Under the pieces are notes generated by a model that did not search any database, was not told where the DNA came from, and was given only the letters and a program-made list of their open reading frames with translations. This document shows, piece after piece, positions 32,840-43,804 of a DNA stretch of 64,000 bases. The stretch is from Coptis chinensis (lineage: Eukaryota; Streptophyta; Magnoliopsida; Ranunculales; Ranunculaceae): positions 71,639,501 to 71,703,500 of the forward strand of contig CM027378.1 of NCBI GenBank assembly GCA_015680905.1. The letters run 5' to 3'. How positions within the stretch are numbered: position 1 is the stretch's first letter; each line of letters opens with the position of its first letter. Both the position numbers and the translations under genes were made by a program.

Positions 32840-33290
32840 TTTTCAACAGGGGTGATATGTACGGACAAACGTTCCAACAACAACCCAACCCAATCCAGTC
32901 CACCCCCACCAATAGCATTGAAAACCAAAACCCTTGCAAGCCCGGTCAATTATCCGCTAACTTTCTCACACGGTCAAGACAGAGATCTACTATTTCCTTC
33001 CCCCACGGTATAATGTCCTCTGGCGAAGTTATTAGCAGATCCTCCTTGCCGAGATAAGTTGCTTTCGGGATGAAAAAGTTGACGATAAGTCCCAGTTCTA
33101 ACTTCATCAATAACTGTGGGCTCCAGATCAACAAATATGGCCCTGGGAACATGTTTGCAACCACCAGTCTCACTGAAGAACGTATCAAAAGCATCACGTC
33201 CAACACTATTGTATTATCACTAGGCATGATACCATTGGGTTGGATTCCATGTTCGAGACAATAGAGTTCCCAACATGAGTTACCAACTTT
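32840..33290 (-). pseudogene. Alpha-tubulin fragment
   Basis: Read leftwards: VGNSCWELYCLEHGIQPNG, IMPSD, (other frame) [20 protein letters not shown] and [19 protein letters not shown], then [10 protein letters not shown], and (third frame) [34 protein letters not shown] and LLLERLSV. This is the alpha-tubulin segment from the second exon through the GTP-binding tubulin signature (normally GGGTGSG, here broken). At least three frame changes and a TGA after ADN make it a pseudogene. N- and C-terminal parts are absent. It stops exactly at the copia LTR, and no continuation is visible beyond the other LTR at 28966. Confidence 0.88.
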
Positions 33291-33299
33291 AGTTATCTT

Positions 33300-34211
33300 T
33301 TTTTTGTTTTAACATACATACTAATTATTAATTAATTAATGAAATAATGAGGATATAATACAAATAATGTCGGGCCATTGAACAACATACGAATACTTTG
33401 CACAAAATGGAAACTCAAAAAGTGAAGAACAAACTAGTAAAACCCATAAGAAAATCACCTCGATTTAACTGAGAGTATTAAATTTCGTATACCCCTTCAA
33501 CCCTAAACCTTAAATTCCTAGATTAAGCGACCCAATCTACAAAAAAGCGAATTTTCAATTATCAATTTCGATTGAGCGAAATAAATAAGTGACGCACCTT
33601 TGTAGAAACAAATAAGAGAGATAAAGTCACGCACCTTTGCGAAAAACAAATAAGTGAGAATCAAAATAGTGTGATGAGATAATAGTATTTGGGTAAGCTA
33701 TGAAATTTGAGGGGGAAACACAAAATTCGTCAATATTTTTGGTGGGAAATGGTTTCTCAATTTTTTTGGTGGGAAATGGTTTCTAGGGCTCAAAGTAGAA
33801 GTCTCGACAATGGGTTAAAAGGAGGAAGTAGACAGATAAAGACCGACGATTATGAACCGACTGGTAACAGCTGTCTAATACGAGAAATTAGCCATGGTTT
33901 ATATTTAGACAGTTAGAAGTTGTCCTATTGTGGGGCGTCCTGCCTGTCATAAATTCTCTCTTTTGACGTAGTGCAAGTGACATGCTCTGAAGCAAAATCT
34001 AAAGTGCGTTTGTTTTGAAGGAAAAACTATGGAAAGGAAAGGAAAATAGGTGTGGTCTACCTTTTCCATAGTTTTTTGGCTGTTTGTTTGCCCATGGAAA
34101 GGAATAGGTCTTGTTTGCCCCATGGAAAGGAATAGGTCATTCCATATGGAAACAAAACTAGGGAAACGGAAATGGTTTTGTGTCCGTGCCCTACCCCTAA
34201 AAAAATTGCGG

Positions 34212-34244
<33 letters not shown>

Positions 34245-34590
34245 AAAAGGTGAACCACTTCAACAAAAAAAAAAAAAAGGCGACAACTCAAGCCACCACA
34301 CCCTTCTTCTTCTCTTCTCATCTCTGACACCACTCAAACGTCATACTATACCTCAGGTACTTTCTTCCTCTCCTGTCTTTCTCTTTGTGGGATAAACATA
34401 TTTTTTAAATAAACAATTTTTTTCTTATTATTAGTAATTAATTAACTTTATAAGACCAATCATTTCGACAGACATTTTCATGTTAGTTAATATTATATAT
34501 GTTGTTCTTAATATTTATCTGTTAATCAATTGTATTAATATTAACTCCTTGGTAATATTATATGTTTATCTGTTAATTAATTGTAACTCT
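33300..34590. other. Spacer and likely 5' part of the PIF/Harbinger element
   Basis: Contains short direct repeats (GGTGGGAAATGGTTTCT at about 33740 and 33769; a (G)ACGCACCTTTG phrase at 33594 and 33634), an A-run at 34210-34240 and the phrase CCATGGAAAGGAATAGGTC twice at 34092-34138. No gene recognised. The Harbinger left terminal repeat was looked for here but not identified. Confidence 0.4.
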
Positions 34591-34605
34591 GTTGATCAAT
34601 AGCGA

Positions 34606-35164
34606 CTGTCTTAGGAATATGGATGACTACGAAATAGCTGCAGTCTTTTGTGTAATTGTTGCATATTTTGTAATGTCACGTATGCTTGAGAACATGCCTA
34701 TTGATAGGGCGCCACGTAGAAATCGGGACTACGAGAGACATCTAGCTCTAGAGAGGCTGTATTCAGAAGACGATAATAATTGTCATAAAATGCTCTAGTT
34801 GAATAGAGTATGTTTTAATACCTTATGTGAACGACTTCAAGAAAGAGGTTTGACTACTAGTAGGTGGGTTTCTCTGAAAGAACAAGTGGTAATGTTTATT
34901 TACATTTTAGGCCACGATACACGTATGGGGCCTACTGCTTGGACTATGATAAGGTCACAAGAAACTATCCACTGATATTTTCATAGAGTTTTACAATCTG
35001 TATTGAGGCTTGGTAGGGAATACATAAGATAGGCACGTCAAACAAACTCCCCAGCAACAGGAAGTAATATGAAACCTTGGGCCATGAGATATTTTAAGGT
35101 AAACCGAGTAAAATACTTACTCTTAAACCTAGCTAGCATTTGTCTTAAAGGTATAAAGTTAGCC

Positions 35165-35241
<77 letters not shown>

Positions 35242-35960
35242 ATTTATTTATTTCCTCATTTTATAGGATTGTGTCGGTGCAATTAATGGTACATTCATAC
35301 CGGAAATGGTACCTATAGCAAACCAACCACGGTATCGCAACCGGAAGGGGAATTTAGTGTATAACGTTCTAATGGCTTGTACATTTGATATGAAAATATC
35401 ATATGTATTGGCCAGATGGGAGGGTTCTGCTCATGATAGTCGGATATTGAGAGCTGCTCTAAACCATCCAAGGGAGAGCTTGTTTGTTCCACCTGGTAAA
35501 TATTACTTAGTTGATGCCGGTTACCCACTTGCCCCAGGCTTCTTAGTTATGTACCGGGCAACAAGGTATCATTTATCTGAAATTGGAGAAATGGCGGCAC
35601 GGAACGAGAAAGTGTTATTTAACTTTAGACATTCTTTACTGCGTAATATAGTCGAGCATACTTTTGGACTTCTGAAAAAACAGTTCGCTTATTTGAGGGT
35701 AACTCCTTTTTACAATGTGGATATACAAGTTGATTTAATCATAGCTTGTTGTATACTACATAATTTCATACAAGAGGTTGATCTATCGATGTTGGTGGAT
35801 GGGCGGATGAACCGGATGTGGAGGAACCTAGAGATATGGGTAGCCAAGCTCAGGATTATAGTGCACTGAGGCTAACTAATTAATGAGTGGAAGTTGTTCA
35901 GGACCAACCTTACTGAGAGCATGTGGAATGAGCGTCATATGTTTCAAACACAAAGAGAGT
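34606..35960 (+). pseudogene. PIF/Harbinger transposase (DDE_Tnp_4)
   Basis: Exon 1 (about 34606-35097): MDDYEIAAVFCVIVAYFVM, RRNRDYERHLALERLYSED and RVCFNTLCERLQERGL, broken by three stops (after CHKML, ETIH and EYIR). An intron holding a long TA repeat ends at about 35265. Exon 2: DCVGAINGTFI, PRYRNRKGNLVYNVLMACTF, YVLARWEGSAHDSRILRAAL, YYLVDAGYPLAPGFL, NIVEHTFGLLKKQFAYLR and IIACCILHNFIQE, then in another frame EWKLFRTNLTESMWNERHMF to a stop. The first catalytic aspartate of GAIDGT reads N (GAINGT); the second (VDAGYP) and the glutamate (VEHTFG) are kept. Probably catalytically dead even without the stops. Confidence 0.88.
35172..35246. repeat. (TA)n microsatellite in the transposase intron
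   Basis: An uninterrupted run of about 37 TA units within the Harbinger intron. Confidence 0.97.
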
Positions 35961-36207
35961 GATCGACCACTTTTATGTTTTTTAGTTATTTATATGTTGT
36001 ATTTGTTTTTGGGTGGTAAGAATATGTACTTGCATCTAACATTTATGCAAAGTGTGAATTGCAAATGTTATGGTTTGATTATATGTTGTTGATTAAAACA
36101 ATGAAATCTAAATTTTATGGATCTTTTCAATTCCTATGTACTATATTTTTTAAATAATTTATATTGTGAAAATAGATATGTGTTATGATCATATAATAAT
36201 TTTAATA

Positions 36208-36495
36208 GGGATGACAACACAAGCACCAGTACGCGATCAGAAAGGGAGACTAGTTTGGACTCAATCTATGGATGATGTCATGTTAGAAGTTTTCTTGGAA
36301 CATCTTGCGAAGGGTTTAAGGGGAACTGGTGGATGGAAGAAAGAAATCACATTCTTCGCTGTCACCGAGGCAATGAGAGATCATTTGGGTTTTGCTATCA
36401 ATATTGAGCACGTTGAAAACCAAATCAAGACAAAGAGGGCTGCAGTTAAATCATTCAAAGATTTGAGATCTTTTTCTCATAGTGGTTTTGGTTAG
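36208..36495 (+). pseudogene. Harbinger Myb/SANT-like DNA-binding protein
   Basis: Reads MTTQAPVRDQKGRLVWTQSM, DDVMLEVFLEHLAKGLRGTG, GWKKEITFFAVTEAMRDHLG and IEHVENQIKTKRAAVKSFKD. This is the W-T...D..ML...E....G......W......A......G......Q..N+ trihelix/Myb-like pattern of the second PIF/Harbinger protein, which in this family helps the transposase enter the nucleus and bind DNA (family knowledge). A TAG follows GFG where the family has W (GFGWN), consistent with a single base change. The start is preceded by an AG acceptor-like site (TTTTAATAG) and may be an exon boundary. Confidence 0.78.
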
Positions 36496-36879
36496 AATCC
36501 GGATACAATGATGATATTTAGTGCTCATGTGTAACCAAAGGTGACTTGTCTCTTGGGCTGCCTGGTTGACCACGAACTGAGTGTAACGTAGCGATCTTAT
36601 CAGCTATGGCTCTGGTCCCTCGTTCTAGCATGCTAGAGATGGTGACTCTAGTTCGTTTAGTACGAGCTAATTGTATTTGGTGATGGACACGTGTCTGATA
36701 TTCATTGGACATGAATATTAGGTACTCACACAACCCCCTATTTTGAAGTCATTGAGAGAATTGAAGATACTTGAAAATAGATAGAAGAGAACACGTGACC
36801 AACACGAATATGTCTCATTTGAATTAGAAACCTACCTCATGCTTTTTTGGCGAAATCATTGCGTTTTTCACCTGTATGT

Positions 36880-37780
36880 GTACTGAGTGGTACAATTTGG
36901 AGGCTTCTAGTATGAAGCTCGAGAGAACCTTGGAGCTCGAGTGAGCGTGTTGCACATTGTTGATCCTAGAAGTGTAGGTTTTCAACTTAGTGAGAAAGTT
37001 GTAACTCAAGCTAGGGAGCCTTGGAGCTCGAGGGAGCATTGGCGCTCGAGTGAGCGTGTTGCTCGAGTGAGCATAGGTCAAGGGACCATTATTTAGCGCT
37101 TATGTAAGAGTTCTGCTCGAGTGAGTGTAGGTCGAAGGACCCTTAGTGCTTAAGTAAGTATTCTGCTCGAGTGAGGGTAGGTCGAGGGACCCTTAGTGCT
37201 TAAGTAAGCGTTCTACTTGAAGGAGCATATGTCAAGAGACCCTTAGTGCTTAAGTAAGTGTTCTGCTCGAAGGAGCGTAGGTCGAGGGGCCCTTAGTGCT
37301 TAAGTAAGCGTTCTGCTCGAAGGAGCGTAGGTCGAGGGACCCTTAGTGCTTAAGTAAGCGTTCTGACTGAAGATGCAAGTGATACTGTGCGCTTTGACAA
37401 GTATTGAATTGATCCTATAAGTGTAGGTCCTCAATTAGTAAAACGATTGTAGCTCAAGAGAGCGTTGCTGATCCGAATTTTTGTACTGAATTGATCTTGG
37501 AAGTGTAGGTCGTCCTCAATTAGTGAGAAGATTGTAGCTCAAGAGAGCGTTTGAGCTCGAGTGAGCGTGTTGCTCTAGTGACCGTCCTGCACAGAGTTGA
37601 TCATAGAAGTATAGGTCCTCAACTGGTAGGGAAATGGTAGCTCTAGGGAGCGTTTGAGCTTGAGTGAGTGGGTGGCTCTAGTGAGCATTTAAGCTCGATT
37701 GAGCGTGCTGCCCTAGTGAGCGGGTGGCTCTAGTGAGCGTTTAAGTTCGAGTGAGCGTGCTGATTTGGAGATCATAGTTG
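36880..37780. repeat. Tandem-repeat field based on GCTCGAGTGAGCGT
   Basis: Two interleaved repeat types. One is an approximately 50-bp unit (TTCTGCTCGARKGAGYGTAG followed by GTCGAGGGACCCTTAGTGCTTAAGTAAGYG), about six copies from 37105 to 37370. The other is shorter GCTCGAGTGAGCGT / GAGCTCGAGKGAGC motifs with a GATC(C/A)TAGAAGTGTAGGT phrase, repeated irregularly on both sides. Many motifs are near-palindromic around CTCGAG. No coding frame. Confidence 0.85.
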
Positions 37781-38525
37781 ATAGCTAGTCTTGAATTGGC
37801 GTGACTATAGTACGAATTAACAGTAGTAATTTTGGAGATGCACAGAGCATAATAACATAATTGAACATGTTTTGATGGCAATAATAAGCCCCAGTCCGGA
37901 GATGTTTGTGGCTGGCCCCCAGTTTGGAGCTTGGTTGACCTGCACTATATCGAGCTAATACCAACAAGAACTAGTACAAGTCAATGGTAATTTTGGAGAT
38001 AAATTAAGCATTGAGCTCAAATTGTAACCGGATTATACGTGTGTAGATAGCTACAGCTAGTCCCAGTTCGGGATGCAATCGACCTGTGATTGATCGAGCA
38101 GTATTCATAATACGTGTAAACAACCTGTAGAGGAGCTAGCAGTATTCATAGTACTTGTGACTGCTAGCTAGCTTGAGTTCACATAACATCTTAATAAGTG
38201 TTGACCTTATGGTATAAAATAAATATGTGACTTGAACTGAATTCAAGGTCAAGTAAGTGAGTGGGATGGGTAATGTAATAAATATGGCAATATATATATA
38301 TATATATATATATGCTAGTTTGGCTATAGAGTTATGCCCATGTCGTATTGTACTGGTCAAAATCATATCAGCTAACAAATGTAATAGAAGCAAACCTTGA
38401 CCAGTGCACAATCATCATATGAGCATAGAGCCTAGGTAGCTAGGTCACTTGTACTGTGGACTTGTTTGCTAGAAAGGCAGTGAACTGAATTGAAGCCCCT
38501 TGTTGATTGCTTCTTTTTATACGTG
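37781..38525. other. Spacer with short TA repeat
   Basis: Non-coding. Contains a (TA)n run at 38291-38312 and a short duplicated phrase GAGCTAGCAGTATTCATA(G/A)TAC-like around 38098-38150. Nothing else seen. Confidence 0.35.
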
Positions 38526-38929
38526 ACACCATCTTCCATCTACTCATCTTGTCGAGAAACATCATCAACACTCTAACAAACACTCCAATTTTGGCTTGGG
38601 GTGATGGCCATTTTTGTGGTACCAAAGATATTATCACTAAACAGCCCAACACTCAAGTGAACAACAATACATTTGGAGTTGGGCTGGAACAAAAGAAAGC
38701 ACTCAAAGGACTAATAAGTGACTACTTATAGAGTTTAGCACATTTATATATGTCCGGGATGAGGTGTAGGCTAGCACATGTTCTTAAGGGGACTTTTAAG
38801 TTACCTAGAATAAAAAAGATGGAAAAAGATGTCCTGCAGTGGGAAAAGCACATGAAGCAGTGCACTGGCGAGTTCTATCGGTGATCTTGCATAAACTTAG
38901 TGCAGATATGGTACAATGATTAGTTGTGC
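38526..38929. repeat. Duplicated segment, copy 2 (flavin-monooxygenase piece)
   Basis: Second copy of the segment at 26478-26884, same orientation, differing at about a dozen positions by eye. Here the coding similarity runs on past the repeat's right edge, so this copy is closer to the source arrangement. Confidence 0.9.
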
Positions 38930-38985
38930 AATGACATGAAATGCAACCCAAGGTGTAAGAAGGGATTTCAACAATTCTCAGAGAA
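38744..38985 (+). pseudogene. Plant flavin-containing monooxygenase-like fragment, copy 2
   Basis: Reads MEKDVLQWEKHMKQCTGEFY, SCINLVQIWYNDQ and LCNDMKCNPR then KKGF, a segment ending like the C-terminal IWYNDxLCxDMGxNPxRKKG of plant FMO-type proteins. Two stops interrupt it (after FYR and at the residue after YND). Upstream the GMRCRLAHV part is present with L for R. The remaining N-terminal FAD- and NADP-binding domains are absent. It shows that copy 1 was cut short at 26884. Confidence 0.55.
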
Positions 38986-39109
38986 ATTTCGCATACTACA
39001 TGATTTGAAAATATGTCCAAATACACATCCTAGTACACCAGCTCTTAAATCAATCCTATTCATAAGAGAAAATAGATATACATTTTCTACTGTTAGTGTA
39101 GTTTAAAAA

Positions 39110-41398
39110 AGTAGTTCTGTCCACTTCTGAGCAAGTTTTGGTTTGAGCTAAGGTATTTATCAGAATACTACAGAATGAAAAAATGAAGAGAATTTTGAAA
39201 ACCAAACTACAGTACTGCATTTTGTGAAGTGCAATCAGATTGTTGGCAAGTATTTTTTGAGTTCTAAGTCAGTACTTTAAAGAATATCTAATTTTCAGAC
39301 AAAGAGAAAAAAAAACTATTTGGCTAGCACAAATGATTTGTTTCTTCACTCAGAAAGCAAGTACCCTATTATATATAGAACGAAATGAGTGGATAAAGAG
39401 CGGAAAAAGTTAAGAATGTATGTTAAAAGTTTGAATATTGTGGTCATGAAATGGAGATCCTGTGCTACCTGAGGCTGTAATCCAACCCCCACTCTGACTC
39501 TCTTTGGAGACCAATTGTGTCATTCTTTTGTTGGGTTCACTCATCCACTAATCATGGTGACTGGTACTATGGTGGAAAGAAACCACATGGTGAAATAAGG
39601 AAGCCAGAATTGGTTCTAAACCAGTACTGGGACCTTCTTATAGATTGGATTGTAACTGATAAGCAGGGGAATCTTGTTGCTTAGATCTTCTTCTATGTAG
39701 TCATACTCCATACCATTAAGCTTTAGAGTCCATTCAACTCTGTAACAGAACAGGCTAAGAGAAACTCCAACCAATTTTACGTCCCTCACTCCCTCACTCC
39801 CTCATGCTTATAATTTTGAGCTCACTTAAACAGTTTAATCTTCTGAATGGAGACCGGTTTGAGAAACTTAAGAGTCTCTTTAGAATTTATAGAGATAAAT
39901 GCATGCAAAGAAGTCTGGCCGTAGTGTGCTTCTATGAGGTTTCATCAGTTTTTTTTGCAAGTCTTTCGAGCAATATACCTCTGTCAAATCAGATTGAAAA
40001 ATATTGAAAGCAAAAGGAAAAGACAATGAAACTCATTACATTTAGTATTTATTTAGTCTGTTTGACGCAGGAAGTAGCGCAATTAAAACTTAAAATTGAC
40101 TCCATAGGTAAGAATAATTTAACTGAAATAACTTAAGAATATCCTTAAGAATAAATTAACTTAAGAATTAGCAAACCAGTGGTCTAAGCTCAAATCCAAC
40201 TCACGAAAAAAATGAAGGCAGTGTAGTGACATGAAGAAGGAAATTAGACAAACTACACTGCTAAATGATTGGAGAGGAAGGAGGTGGAAACTGACACAGG
40301 TTAGAAGGCCATTTGGGCTGCAGTAAAAGATTTTACTTTTGGCGGCCTGCCGTGGCAAATGAATATGAGGTGGAAACACCGAATAGTTTTGCCATCACAT
40401 ATACGAAAAGCAAACTTTGCAGTTGAATTATGGTAAAGTATGGAGCCAATTTTCCTCATAATGTGATTGAAGTGTATAAAGGGGCCACCCATGGCTGTAT
40501 AAATAGAACCCTGTGACCACCTACGTTAGACTTTGAGAGTATATGAACTCTAAATCTCTGACATCCAATTTACTGGTGCAGAGACACCTGATAATATGGT
40601 CATAGGGATAACAAAATCTTGAAATTTGTTTTTCCATTTTTTTCATCATTACCACATTCATTATTTGCCTGGAAATAAAGAGATTATAAGGAAAAACACA
40701 TCACACTTTGAGCTATGCTGAGTGTAGCTGTGCTGGAGTATCAAAATAGTTGTGGGTGTATGAAGGCAAAGGCTATTGTATGCTGAAAAATGGTTCCTTA
40801 AAACAGCAAACACAGAATGGTATTACCCTCAAATTTGATACAACATGACCTATCGGAAGGTTACTAATTATACAGTGAGGTGGTGTCCGTCAGCTGAGTA
40901 CATGCCATGAGTGTCAAAGGGTTTAGGTGTGACAGGACAATTCACGAAATGATGACTACGCTTACTCGATATTTTACGGACCAAACACTTGTGCTGTTAT
41001 TGTTGTCTTAGTGGGATAGTGAGAACTTTGACCTGCTCACAGATCATATTCTCATTAAGTTTCTCCCATTCCTACTCCCTTGTACTGGAGCTATTAGCAC
41101 CACAGCTAGCTATTTAAGCATGAGTCGGTGGTTCTCCACTTCTCGCACCACAGCTAGCTGTTTAAGCATGAGTCGGTGGTTCTCCACTTCTCGCACAAAA
41201 TTAGTTAGAACTGCATGTGGGGGTTCCATGGTGAACAACGACCCTTACTTTATGCCCTCCCTCCTGTACATGGTTATGCTGTCAAATGTGTCCTAAGAAG
41301 TATCTTATTTGGAATATTTCTGTTAGTGAGTAGTTCTGAATCAGATTATCCTCTTTTATGGTTGAACTGAGGTGAACATTATGTATATTTTTGTGAAG
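39110..41398. other. Long spacer, no gene recognised
   Basis: 2.3 kb without recognisable coding similarity on either strand. Only the small tandem duplication at 41100-41198 stands out. It may include intron or 5' DNA of the GTE-like fragment that begins at 41402, but no bromodomain exon was found. Confidence 0.4.
41100..41198. repeat. 48-bp tandem duplication
   Basis: CCACAGCTAGCTRTTTAAGC followed by ATGAGTCGGTGGTTCTCCACTTCTCGCA occurs twice in a row with one base difference. Confidence 0.92.
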
Positions 41399-41401
41399 GA
41401 A

Positions 41402-41801
41402 AATGTCTGTAGAAGAGAAACGAAAGCTTGGTATAGGCCTCAGCAGATTGTCTCCCGATGATCTAACCAAGGCACTGGAAATTATAGCCCATAAGAATCC
41501 AAGCTTCCAAACCACCGCCGAAGAGGTGGATATCGACATGGATGCTCAGGTAATCATAAGTGTCGTCTAGCTTGCTTTAGGTCTTAGTATTTCCATTTAT
41601 TATGTTTCTTTTGTTTCTAATTTTGTATAATCCTTCTGCAGTGTGAGGCTAGATTGTGGAGGTTTTGTGAACGAAGCATTGGAGGCTAAGGCTAAGGATT
41701 CTTCAAACAAAGTTGGCAATGACACTTCAAAGCGGAAAAGGGAAATATGTGATGCCCTCGCCAAAACTGCAAAGAAACACAGTAAAAAGCTTGCGTCTTA
41801 A
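41402..41801 (+). pseudogene. GTE-type bromodomain protein, NET domain and C-terminus
   Basis: Exon about 41402-41551 reads MSVEEKRKLGIGLSRLSPDD, LTKALEIIAHKNPSFQT and EEVDIDMDAQ, with a GTAATC donor. After TGCAG at 41641, exon 2 reads NEALEAKAKDSSNKVGNDT, SKRKREICDALAKTAKKHSK and KLAS to a TAA. This is the NET domain and basic tail of plant GTE1/GTE6-type BET proteins that bind acetylated histones (family knowledge). Around the joint (expected SESTLWRLKxFVxEAL) bases are lost: the frame changes between C-E-A-R-L-W-R and N-E-A-L-E. No bromodomain exon is found upstream, so it is probably a 3' fragment. Confidence 0.8.
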
Positions 41802-42121
41802 TGCTTAGTCGTAGAATGTTGAATTCGGTGCTAGAAACATCTTACTTAATTATGATGGTTCTGTAAATATATCTTTCGCCAATGGCCCCTATGGAGGTGT
41901 CTCCTTAAGTTAACTACTCATCTGAACTGCAGAACTATATAAAGACCACCTTCCATTGGAATTTCAAGTTTCAATTTATTTAAAAAAAAACTCTAATCCA
42001 AAGCAAATTCTAGGGAGTGGCATCTCTCTTATCCATATATTTTTGACACAGAATATAAACCCTCCTCTTTTGACGCAAACTGCCGTTAATATGCGGATGA
42101 CTAGAAAAGTCTACAAAGAAG

Positions 42122-42400
42122 ACAATGTCTTCGAATCAATACTACTACGAACGTATCCGATGGTGCAAAAGAGCAATCATGCAACACATACTAATTATTA
42201 GCTAGTAATGCCCAACACTACCTTCCATCGCTAGATTAATTACATAGATAAGAGACCACGACTCTAACGTCAATAATGATAAGAGACCATGACTGAGATG
42301 ACTCTCAAGTCAATACTACGACCGTATCCAATGGTGCAAAAGAGCAATCATGCAACACATACTAATTAGTAGCTAGTAATGCCCAACACTACCTTGTCTA
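42122..42400. repeat. Direct duplication of about 95 bp
   Basis: CAATACTACTACGAACGTAT through GATGGTGCAAAAGAGCAATC to AGCTAGTAATGCCCAACACTACCTT at 42136-42225 recurs at 42306-42394 with small changes. Non-coding; just upstream of the auxilin-like piece. Confidence 0.85.
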
Positions 42401-42420
42401 GCCCTAGCTACCAAACATCA

Positions 42421-42581
42421 TGGCTTCACTTTCCCTCTCCATACTGGTAACTTGCGAAGCTCGCGAGAGGGCGTATATTGAGGCTCGTGAAAGGGCAGAA
42501 AGGGTTGCTGTGGAGAGAGCTACTGCTGAAGCTCGTCAAAGAGCAATGGCAGAGGCTCGTGAAAGATTAGGGAAAGCATGA
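42421..42581 (+). pseudogene. Auxilin-like J-protein repeat fragment
   Basis: Reads CEARERAYIEARERAERVAV then ERATAEARQRAMAEARERLG and KA, ending at TGA. This is the EAR(E/Q)RA helical repeat of plant auxilin-like proteins, which recruit Hsc70 to uncoat clathrin vesicles through a C-terminal J domain that is absent here (family knowledge). The ATG at 42420 with MASLSLSILVT is not family-like, so the start is unlikely to be native. Short captured piece. Confidence 0.7.
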
Positions 42582-43804
42582 GTTGAATTGGAATTTCTTT
42601 TGACCTAGCCACTAAAACGCTAAAGAAGTCTTTGTTAGTAAACCGTATATAGATTCTCTAGCTAGCTTGGGCTAACAGTAGTGTCGTCTTCCGTTACTAC
42701 TTGATACCAAAGTTTTGGGAATATGCTGAAGCACTTTCAAGTCGTCTCTCCGACTCCTTAACTTGGGGTCTCTTAGCATTTTAGCAAAAGTTCCTAACAC
42801 ACTCTAAGTTAACGTTGTCTTTGTCTCTATGATAAGTTCAACATCTAAACCCAGACCACCTATTGTTCTTCCTCACCATCTAATTGCTTCCCAAGAGAAG
42901 GTCAGGAAAAACAATCAAGATCAAAGAGAAAGTTGAAAGCAAAACATGACACAATCATAGTTTCACATGATTTCACATATCCATAAAACTTTTATAATAA
43001 TAATTAAAAAAAAAAACAAAAAAGGCAAAATTCTAACCTTATACCTCTTCCACAGCAACCCACACTTGATAATGCTTAAAAAAAACCTTATACCTTTCAA
43101 CAAACCCTCAAGAAAGCCCTTCATATATATAGAGAGAAATTGGTGTGTGGAGTTGGTGTGTATGTGTAATACAGTGAACTTGGTGTTTAATTTCGATTGC
43201 AAGAGAAATTATTGTTTGATTTCGATTGGAATTGGTAATTAGTGTTTGATTTTGATTGAAATTGGTGGGTGTTTGATTTAGGGGTATTTAATAAATATTT
43301 CGAACTCAAATGAGGAATGGCTAAATAGTAATAAAAGAGAGATTTAAATTGGCTTACTCGAGAGTTGAGGAGGCTTCCCGATATACCCGGCTATCATATA
43401 GTGTAGAGATGCTCATAACTAAGGACAACTAATTTATACGTTTTTGTCTTTCCCTATTTGAGGCAATGAGATATCTATACAATTCTTAAAAACACGACTT
43501 TCTTCCATCTCTCCCCTCGAACCATAAAAATAGAAGAGCACAAACTCTTTCACAATAAAAAATCCACTTCATGTTATTTTAAGCTTCCTAGCTAGTAAGT
43601 ACATTAAGCAATTATTTGAATATTTCCTTTATTTTCATTTTCTCCTTAGCCATTGCTAATATAGTGACAAACAAGCTTTCCCTAAGGTTCTAGATCCCCC
43701 TGAAGCACACTGCAGTGGAGTGTAAACCCACTGCTCATCCCTTTTACTCTTTAGGACAACAAGATAATGGAATCTGTCCTACCATGAAAAGGTAGGCCCA
43801 CAAT
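42582..43804. other. Spacer, nothing recognised
   Basis: AT-rich, low-complexity runs at 42990-43030. No gene or repeat identified before the second copia element; ends with ACAAT, its left flank. Confidence 0.4.

Larger units (their letters stand above)
34592..36500 (+). mobile_element. PIF/Harbinger DNA transposon (decayed), both genes present
   Basis: Encodes a DDE transposase (about 34606-35960) and a second Myb/SANT-like protein (36208-36495), the two-gene set of PIF/Harbinger elements (family knowledge). Terminal inverted repeats and a TTA/TAA target duplication were not found, so limits are those of the coding parts. Several stops in the first exon and a TAG at the end of the Myb frame show it is inactive. 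Confidence 0.82.

Noticed and set aside
33955-33973. TTTTGACGTAGTG, a possible right CACTA end
   Set aside because: No left end with matching 3-bp duplication or similar terminal sequence could be found; subterminal motifs are absent.
33947-34333. 128-residue minus-strand frame with long F-run
   Set aside because: Produced by an A/T homopolymer at 34210-34240; no family similarity.
36518-36733. 71-residue minus-strand frame (MCEYLIFMSNEYQTRVHH...)
   Set aside because: Slightly reminiscent of plant transposon-encoded proteins, but no motif could be named and no element ends lie nearby.
42963-43242. Overlapping 79- and 91-residue frames on opposite strands
   Set aside because: Low-complexity A/T-rich sequence; no motif or splice context.
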